A stretch of DNA of 64,000 nucleotides from Berkiella sp963829835 (GTDB lineage: Bacteria > Pseudomonadota > Gammaproteobacteria > Berkiellales > Berkiellaceae): positions 2,666,001 to 2,730,000 of the forward strand of contig CAWHKC010000004.1 of the NCBI GenBank assembly GCA_963829835.1. The letters run 5' to 3'. Positions 58,788-64,000 of this stretch are shown piece by piece. Both the position numbers and the translations under genes were made by a program. The number at the start of each line of letters is the position of its first letter. The stretch's first letter is position 1. The notes under the pieces were generated by a model that had not been told where the DNA came from, did not search any database, and saw only the letters and a program-made list of their open reading frames with translations.

Positions 58788-59042
58788 TTAGTCAACGACT
58801 GAACCACCTGTACCTGTGCATTCACTTCTGGTCATATATGACCAACCATTGCCTTTGCAACCATTGCGACCTTTGCAAGAATTGTCTGGTGTAGCACATT
58901 CGCTTGAGCCTTTGCACGCATTTGAACCTGCGCACTTAACTAAAGCTTCATGAGATTCACCACACATTGTGGAACAACCTGTTGCAAAGAGTGCAGCTGC
59001 AGCAGCAGCGAGAGCTAGAGCTGTTTTGGACGTCCGTTTCAT
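58788..59042 (-). CDS. bufA: Cys-rich bufferin-type precursor (BufA2-like)
   Basis: The 84-residue protein has an Ala-rich signal sequence that ends in LFATGC, a lipoprotein-like or ordinary signal site. The mature part has regularly spaced Cys (C27, C37, C43, C49, C56, C62, C75) in two related blocks, CAGSNACKGSSEC and CKGRNGCKGNGW, then SECTGTGGS. This layout fits BufA2-type periplasmic metallophore peptides, which are modified by a DUF692 enzyme and bind copper. The matching enzyme genes lie directly downstream. Metal and modification are inferred from the family. Confidence 0.88.
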   Translation of the reverse strand: MKRTSKTALALAAAAAALFATGCSTMCGESHEALVKCAGSNACKGSSECATPDNSCKGRNGCKGNGWSYMTRSECTGTGGSVVD

Positions 59043-59358
59043 CTAGAAACACTCCTGAATGGTGTAATAGTTAGTACTAAGTCTGAATACTAAGTATAAA
59101 TAAGCTTCTCATTTACACAAGTCACTTATTTGAACACTTCTGTATTCATTTAAAGAATATGACAATATAATCGCGTAATTACAAGGGATTAATAAAAATT
59201 TTTCACAGAATGATAATAAATTTGTAATCTATTGGTTGGATTGCTGCCAGAATGCTATAATTAATGTCTTTACTATTAAAGAATCATAAGCTTAAGCAGT
59301 CATAACCCGCCAATCAGAACCCTAAAGTAATTAATCTATCATATTCGGGATAAAATTC
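59043..59358. other. bufA-accA divergent intergenic region
   Basis: It holds no gene. It is AT-rich and must carry the promoters of the bufferin operon (leftwards) and of accA (rightwards). I see no clear operator. Confidence 0.5.
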
Positions 59359-60309
59359 ATGAATCCTAATTATCTTGATTTTGAACAACCCATTGCTGAG
59401 CTGGATGCCAAAATTGAAGCGCTCAGGTTAGTTGGCTCAGACAGTGAGATTAACATTGGTGAAGAAATCACACGTTTACAGGCCAAGAGCCGCGAACTAA
59501 CAGCCAGTGTTTTTAAGAATTTAACTGCATGGCAAATAACGCAGCTTGCTCGTCACCCATTACGACCCTATTCACTTGATTATATATCCAGAATCTTTAC
59601 TGATTTTGATGAGTTACATGGTGATCGAACATTTGCTGATGATCATGCTCTGGTTGGAGGCATAGCGCGACTTGACGATACACCCGTCATGATTATTGCA
59701 CAGCAAAAAGGTCGAGATACTAAAGAAAAGATCTATCGAAATTTTGGCATGTTACATCCAGAAGGCTACCGACGTGCAAAACGTTTAATGGAAACGGCGG
59801 AGAAGTTTTCATTACCTGTTATCACCTTAATTGACACACCGGGTGCTTATCCAGGTATCGATGCAGAAGCGCGAGGTCAAAGTGAAGCTATCGCACGTAA
59901 TCTATTTGATATGGCTAAGCTAAACACACCTATTATTGCTGTGGTCATTGGTGAGGGATGCTCAGGAGGCGCATTAGGCATTGGTGTAGGGGATAGAGTA
60001 CTAATGTTGCAGTACAGCTATTACGCCACCATTTCACCGGAAGGTTGTGCCACCATTTTGTTTAAAAGCGCTGAGAAAGCCTCAGAAGCTGCTGAGATTA
60101 TGGGTATCACTGCTGATCGCTTGCTTGCTCAGGGCTTAATTGACGGTATTATTCCAGAGCCTTTAGGTGGTGCGCATCGTGATATCGAGAAAATGGCTGC
60201 GACACTAAAAACACATCTTCTTAATAATTTGAAGCTGGTTAATTCTCTTCCTAAAGATAGATTGGTGGATTTGCGCTATAAGCGGTGGATGGCCCTAGGA
60301 GAGGATTGA
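59359..60309 (+). CDS. accA: Acetyl-CoA carboxylase carboxyltransferase alpha subunit
   Basis: The 316-residue protein starts YLDFEQPIAELDAKIEALR and has HGDRTFADDHALVGGIAR, PVITLIDTPGAYPGIDAEAR and GEGCSGGALGIGVGDRV (oxyanion region), then ATISPEGCATILF. With AccD it moves the carboxyl from biotin to acetyl-CoA, making malonyl-CoA for fatty acids. It ends overlapping the tilS start. Confidence 0.97.
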   Translation: MNPNYLDFEQPIAELDAKIEALRLVGSDSEINIGEEITRLQAKSRELTASVFKNLTAWQITQLARHPLRPYSLDYISRIFTDFDELHGDRTFADDHALVGGIARLDDTPVMIIAQQKGRDTKEKIYRNFGMLHPEGYRRAKRLMETAEKFSLPVITLIDTPGAYPGIDAEARGQSEAIARNLFDMAKLNTPIIAVVIGEGCSGGALGIGVGDRVLMLQYSYYATISPEGCATILFKSAEKASEAAEIMGITADRLLAQGLIDGIIPEPLGGAHRDIEKMAATLKTHLLNNLKLVNSLPKDRLVDLRYKRWMALGED

Positions 60310-61619
60310 TTAAAACGCTTCTACCGTGGCTCCAAACCCACACCATCCCTCAACAATCCCTCATTGTTGCCTACAGTGGGGGACGCGATTCTCATGTTTT
60401 GCTGCATGCCCTGTGGCAATTACAATCGACCCAGCATTTCAAGCTTGGCGCCGTTCATGTTAATCACAACTTGCAACCTGATGCGCTGAAATGGGAAACC
60501 CATTGTAAGAACATCTGTGAGAGTTATGGCATTCCCTTTCGCGCGTTATCTTTGCAATTATCTATTAAGTCAGGTCAAAGTCTGGAAGAAGTTGCACGTC
60601 TGGCACGGTATGATGCTATCGCCGAAATTATGACAGAGAATGATCTCTTATTAACGGCGCATAGCCAAGACGATCAAGCTGAGACTTTTATGTTGCAGTT
60701 GATCCGCGGAGCTGGCTTAAAAGGATTGGCGGGTATTTCCAAAATAAAGACTTTAGGTAAAGGCGCTTTGGCTAGACCATTACTGGAAGTGAGCCGCGCT
60801 TGCATTACGGAATACGCAAAAAAACATCAGTTAGCATTTGTTGAAGATACCTCAAATAGTAATCTGCGATTTCGACGTAATTTTTTGCGATCAAAAGTTT
60901 TTCCTGAACTAGAAAAAGTTAATCCCAGTGTGGCAGATTGTATTGCCCGCAGTGCTAAACATTGTCAGCAAGCAAATGCGCTTTTAACGGAATATATCAA
61001 AGAAGAGGTTGCTCATTGTATTGGAGATAACAAGGCTACTTTAAAAGTCGATGCGCTGTTAATGCTTGGGCCCTTGAAACAAGAATATGTGTTGCGACAT
61101 TGGTTATCTTCGCAACAAGTACGATTACCTTCAACGCGCAAATTTCAAGAGTTACTTCAACAAATGCTCTATGCCAAAGAAGATGCTGTTCCTTGCATTA
61201 GTTGGGGGTTATGGCAAGTAAGACGCCATCAAAATTGTTTATATCTGTGTGAAAATAAGACACTCCCCATTCTTGAACCGGTCACTTGGCATTTACATGA
61301 GAAAATGGTTTTGAACGATGGTTCATCGTGGCAAGCAACCCTGACTTTTGGTAAAGGGATCAAAAAGTCTAAATTGGAAGCGAAGCAACTTAATATTGCC
61401 CCCCGTAAGGGAGGGGAGAGATGTCGGCTCCAGGGGCATAAAAATTCAAGGCCCCTTAAAAAAATATTACAAGAAAGGGGGCTCCCCGTTTGGCTTCGGA
61501 ATAACATACCTCTTTTCTATGCTGATCAAGAACTGGTCGGAGTGGGCTCTCTCTTTATTTGTGAGGGCTGGCAGGTAGAGCACCCAGAAGAAGAGGGATG
61601 GTTGATTGAGAACACTTAA
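60306..61619 (+). CDS. tilS: TilS, tRNA(Ile)-lysidine synthetase
   Basis: The protein has 437 residues from the TTG at 60306, which overlaps the accA stop (ATTGA) and has AGGAG just before it. A GTG at 60285 is also open. The PP-loop is LIVAYSGGRDSHVLLHAL, followed by LLTAHSQDDQAETFMLQLIRG and VEDTSNSNLRFRRNFLR. It adds lysine to C34 of tRNA-Ile so that AUA is read as Ile. The C-terminal domain has RCRLQGHKNSRPLKKILQER. Confidence 0.95.
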   Translation: MIKTLLPWLQTHTIPQQSLIVAYSGGRDSHVLLHALWQLQSTQHFKLGAVHVNHNLQPDALKWETHCKNICESYGIPFRALSLQLSIKSGQSLEEVARLARYDAIAEIMTENDLLLTAHSQDDQAETFMLQLIRGAGLKGLAGISKIKTLGKGALARPLLEVSRACITEYAKKHQLAFVEDTSNSNLRFRRNFLRSKVFPELEKVNPSVADCIARSAKHCQQANALLTEYIKEEVAHCIGDNKATLKVDALLMLGPLKQEYVLRHWLSSQQVRLPSTRKFQELLQQMLYAKEDAVPCISWGLWQVRRHQNCLYLCENKTLPILEPVTWHLHEKMVLNDGSSWQATLTFGKGIKKSKLEAKQLNIAPRKGGERCRLQGHKNSRPLKKILQERGLPVWLRNNIPLFYADQELVGVGSLFICEGWQVEHPEEEGWLIENT

Positions 61620-61722
61620 AAAGTAAGATAACTTAGTCAGAGCCTTGGTGTGCATGTTAATCTATGGTATTATGTCTTCCCGTCCATATCGATCATTTCA
61701 ACGTTAAATATTAAGGTTATTC

Positions 61723-63399
61723 ATGACGCGCTTTATATTTGTGACGGGTGGCGTAGTCTCCTCCCTTGGTAAAGGCATAGCTGCCGCTTCTCTTGCTTCC
61801 ATATTGGAATCACGTGGATTCACTGTGACACTTCTTAAACTTGATCCCTACATTAATGTTGATCCAGGTACCATGAGTCCCTTTCAACATGGTGAAGTAT
61901 TTGTCACTCAAGATGGCGCTGAGACCGATTTAGATTTAGGCCACTATGAACGCTTTGTTCGCACCACGATGTCGCGTAAAAGCAATGTCACGACAGGTAG
62001 TATTTATGCTGAAGTGATTCAAAAAGAACGCCGCGGTGATTACTTAGGGGCAACAGTGCAGGTTATTCCCCATATTACTGATGAAATAAAATCACGCATT
62101 TTAAAAGCAGCCAATGGGGCTGATATTGCGATGGTTGAAATTGGTGGAACCGTTGGCGATATTGAATCATTACCCTTTTTAGAAGCTATTCGTCAGTTAC
62201 GATCTGAGTTAGGCGTGCTTCGTTCACTCTTTATACATTTAACTTTAGTACCTTATTTACCTACAGCTGGCGAAATAAAAACCAAACCGACACAACATTC
62301 GGTCAAAGAATTACGTTCTATCGGTATTCAACCTGATATTTTAATTTGTCGTAGTGAATGTGACTTACCAGCAAGTGAACGCAGTAAGATTGCCTTATTT
62401 ACTAACGTAGAAGAAAGGGCGGTTATCACTTCTGTTGATTTACCAACCATTTACCAAATTCCTCAAGAATTACATCGTCAACACCTAGATCAAATCGTTA
62501 TCGAGAAATTTGGATTACAAGCAAAAGAAGCAGATTTATCAGATTGGGCTGAAGTGGTAAGAAAACTAAATCATCCTGAAACAGCAGTGAAGGTTGGTCT
62601 CATTGGTAAATACGTAAATTTAGTGGATGCCTATAAATCCTTAAATGAAGCACTCATTCATGCTGGGATCCATACCCTGACAAAAGTTGAAATCAAATAT
62701 ATAGAATCTGAAGAAATTGAGCGCAAAGGCATTGAACTTTTAGAAGGTTTGGATGCCATTTTAATTCCTGGTGGTTTTGGTAACAGAGGTGTGGAAGGAA
62801 AAATCCTGGCTGCACAATATGCGCGTGAAAAGCGTATCCCTTTCTTAGGCATTTGCCTTGGTATGCAAACAGCCATGATTGAATTTGCTCGAAATAAAGC
62901 GAATATGCCAAATGCCAATAGTACAGAATTTGATAAAGACACACCTTTTCCTGTGGTGGCTTTGATTACCGAATGGATAAACACCCAAGGTAATAAAGAA
63001 ATTCGTGATGAAAACTCAGATTTAGGCGGCACGATGCGACTTGGTGCTCAAGTTTGCAAACTTGCCCCAGATACCAAAGCAAGAATAAGCTATGGAACAG
63101 ATGTCATTATCGAAAGACATCGTCATCGTTATGAAGTAAACAATCGTTTATTAGATAAACTGGTCAAGGCAGGTTTAGTGGTGTCTGGGCGTTCATCCGA
63201 TGATAGTTTAGTTGAAATGATTGAAATTGCTGATCACCCCTGGTTTGTCGGTTGTCAATTTCACCCTGAATTTACTTCAGCGCCAAGAACAGGTCATCCG
63301 CTGTTTATATCCTTTATTCAAGCAGCAAATGAGTATCACCTGGCAAAAAAAAAAGCAGTAAGGAGAGTGGGAAATGAAACTATGTCACTTCAATGTTGA
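61723..63399 (+). CDS. pyrG: CTP synthase
   Basis: The 558-residue protein has the synthase domain, FIFVTGGVVSSLGKGIAAAS (P-loop) and LDPYINVDPGTMSPFQHGEV, and a glutaminase domain with LGICLGMQTAMIEFAR (active Cys) and WFVGCQFHPEF (His, Glu). It makes CTP from UTP. The last 26 bases overlap kdsA. Confidence 0.97.
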   Translation: MTRFIFVTGGVVSSLGKGIAAASLASILESRGFTVTLLKLDPYINVDPGTMSPFQHGEVFVTQDGAETDLDLGHYERFVRTTMSRKSNVTTGSIYAEVIQKERRGDYLGATVQVIPHITDEIKSRILKAANGADIAMVEIGGTVGDIESLPFLEAIRQLRSELGVLRSLFIHLTLVPYLPTAGEIKTKPTQHSVKELRSIGIQPDILICRSECDLPASERSKIALFTNVEERAVITSVDLPTIYQIPQELHRQHLDQIVIEKFGLQAKEADLSDWAEVVRKLNHPETAVKVGLIGKYVNLVDAYKSLNEALIHAGIHTLTKVEIKYIESEEIERKGIELLEGLDAILIPGGFGNRGVEGKILAAQYAREKRIPFLGICLGMQTAMIEFARNKANMPNANSTEFDKDTPFPVVALITEWINTQGNKEIRDENSDLGGTMRLGAQVCKLAPDTKARISYGTDVIIERHRHRYEVNNRLLDKLVKAGLVVSGRSSDDSLVEMIEIADHPWFVGCQFHPEFTSAPRTGHPLFISFIQAANEYHLAKKKAVRRVGNETMSLQC

Positions 63400-64000
63400 T
63401 TTAACGAGTCCTTTATTCCTTATCGCAGGTCCTTGTGTTATTGAGAGCGAAAGCCTTGTTCTTGAAACGGCTGGCATGCTAAAGGAAATAACACAAAAAC
63501 TTCAGATCCCTTTTATTTTCAAATCCTCATTTGATAAAGCCAATCGTTCTTCTATCAATAGTTTTCGAGGGCTTGGGATAGAGGAAGGATTGAGAATTTT
63601 AGAGCGTGTCAAAAAAGATGTTCAAGTGCCGGTTTTAACCGATGTGCATGAAGATACACCACTTGATGAAGTGGCATCCGTAGTAGATGTTTTGCAGACA
63701 CCGGCTTTTTTGTGTAGACAAACTAATTTTATTCAAAATGTCGCCAAAACGGGATTGCCAGTTAATATCAAGAAAGGGCAATTTCTTGCTCCTTGGGATA
63801 TGCAACATGTTGTCGCCAAAGCAAAGGCGACGGGCAATGAGAACATCATGGTATGCGAACGTGGTGCCAGTTTCGGTTACAATAACTTAGTATCTGATAT
63901 GCGATCATTGGCGATTATGCGAGAGACAGGATGCCCAGTTGTTTATGATGCAACCCATTCTGTGCAATTACCTGGCGGCCAAGGTGCCTCATCAGGCGGC
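63374..64000 (+). CDS. kdsA: KdsA, KDO-8-phosphate synthase (3' end outside window)
   Basis: From the ATG at 63374 (preceded by AGGAG) the frame is open to the window edge: 209 residues. Motifs are LFLIAGPCVIESESL, FKSSFDKANRSSI, RGLGIEEGLRIL, VLTDVHEDTPLDEV, VLQTPAFLCRQTNF, VNIKKGQFLAPWDM and CERGASFGYNNLVSDMRSL. It joins PEP and arabinose 5-phosphate, giving the KDO precursor of LPS. Typical length is about 280, so about 70 residues are missing. It overlaps pyrG. Confidence 0.96.
   Translation, partial: MKLCHFNVDLTSPLFLIAGPCVIESESLVLETAGMLKEITQKLQIPFIFKSSFDKANRSSINSFRGLGIEEGLRILERVKKDVQVPVLTDVHEDTPLDEVASVVDVLQTPAFLCRQTNFIQNVAKTGLPVNIKKGQFLAPWDMQHVVAKAKATGNENIMVCERGASFGYNNLVSDMRSLAIMRETGCPVVYDATHSVQLPGGQGASSGG

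Noticed and set aside
61348..61578. 76-residue plus-strand frame in tilS
   Set aside because: It lies wholly inside the conserved C-terminal domain of tilS in another frame.
1..64000. tRNA, rRNA or phage genes
   Set aside because: I looked for cloverleaf-like sequence, rRNA motifs and phage structural genes and saw none, though weak RNA genes cannot be excluded by eye.

Overview
The window is AT-rich DNA from a Gram-negative gammaproteobacterium of the order Legionellales, the Legionella/Coxiella group of intracellular bacteria. The main evidence is a set of Dot/Icm (type IVB) secretion genes: the 3' end of icmO/dotL at the left edge, then icmV, two tandem dotA paralogues, icmW and icmX. The LPS, outer-membrane and translation genes also fit. 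Species cannot be fixed from sequence alone. An amoeba-associated Coxiellaceae- or Berkiella-like lineage would suit the many long coiled-coil candidate effectors and the histone-like basic tail of one of them, but that is inference.

Left region, 1-28 kb (accessory, secretion and host interaction). After icmO come a small coiled-coil gene, a 2641-residue coiled-coil giant and a 295-residue protein, none of which I recognise as a named family. Next is a minus-strand five-gene run, icmV-dotA-dotA2-(ATP-grasp ligase)-(PLP decarboxylase), divergent from icmW-(small exported protein)-icmX. Then follow a BCCT-like transporter, a 1043-residue candidate effector with a macrodomain/PARG-like region, a zinc-ribbon protein derived from an IS1595-type transposase, a small unknown ORF and a degenerate serine recombinase. 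This region also holds dispersed palindromic repeats.

Middle region, 28-50 kb (housekeeping). glnD and map lie on the minus strand. The plus strand carries the conserved run rpsB-tsf-pyrH-frr-uppS-cdsA-dxr-rseP-(RRM protein)-bamA-skp-lpxD-fabZ-lpxA-lpxB-rnhB-dnaE: translation, isoprenoid and phospholipid precursors, outer-membrane assembly, lipid A and replication.

Right region, 50-64 kb. Between dnaE and accA, which are neighbours in many gammaproteobacteria, lies about 9 kb of accessory DNA. It holds a proline-rich protein and a divergent 585-residue module protein, a BrnQ-type transporter, an Ala-rich candidate effector, a cupredoxin-fold exported protein, a fatty-acid desaturase and a bufferin-type RiPP operon (Cys-rich precursor, DUF692/MNIO enzyme, DUF2063 partner). 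The window ends with accA-tilS and pyrG-kdsA (kdsA truncated).

Two patterns link the accessory genes. First, a 14-bp box, TGACCTA plus two or three variable bases plus GCAA, occurs twice between icmV and icmW and once upstream of each of two candidate-effector transcription units. At the latter two it sits in a longer conserved leader that also carries a 24-bp palindrome. This suggests co-regulation of the secretion machine and its cargo. Second, a hydrophobic-helix plus coiled-coil module occurs twice in the 2641-residue protein, once in the 585-residue protein, and in a reduced form in the 295-residue protein.
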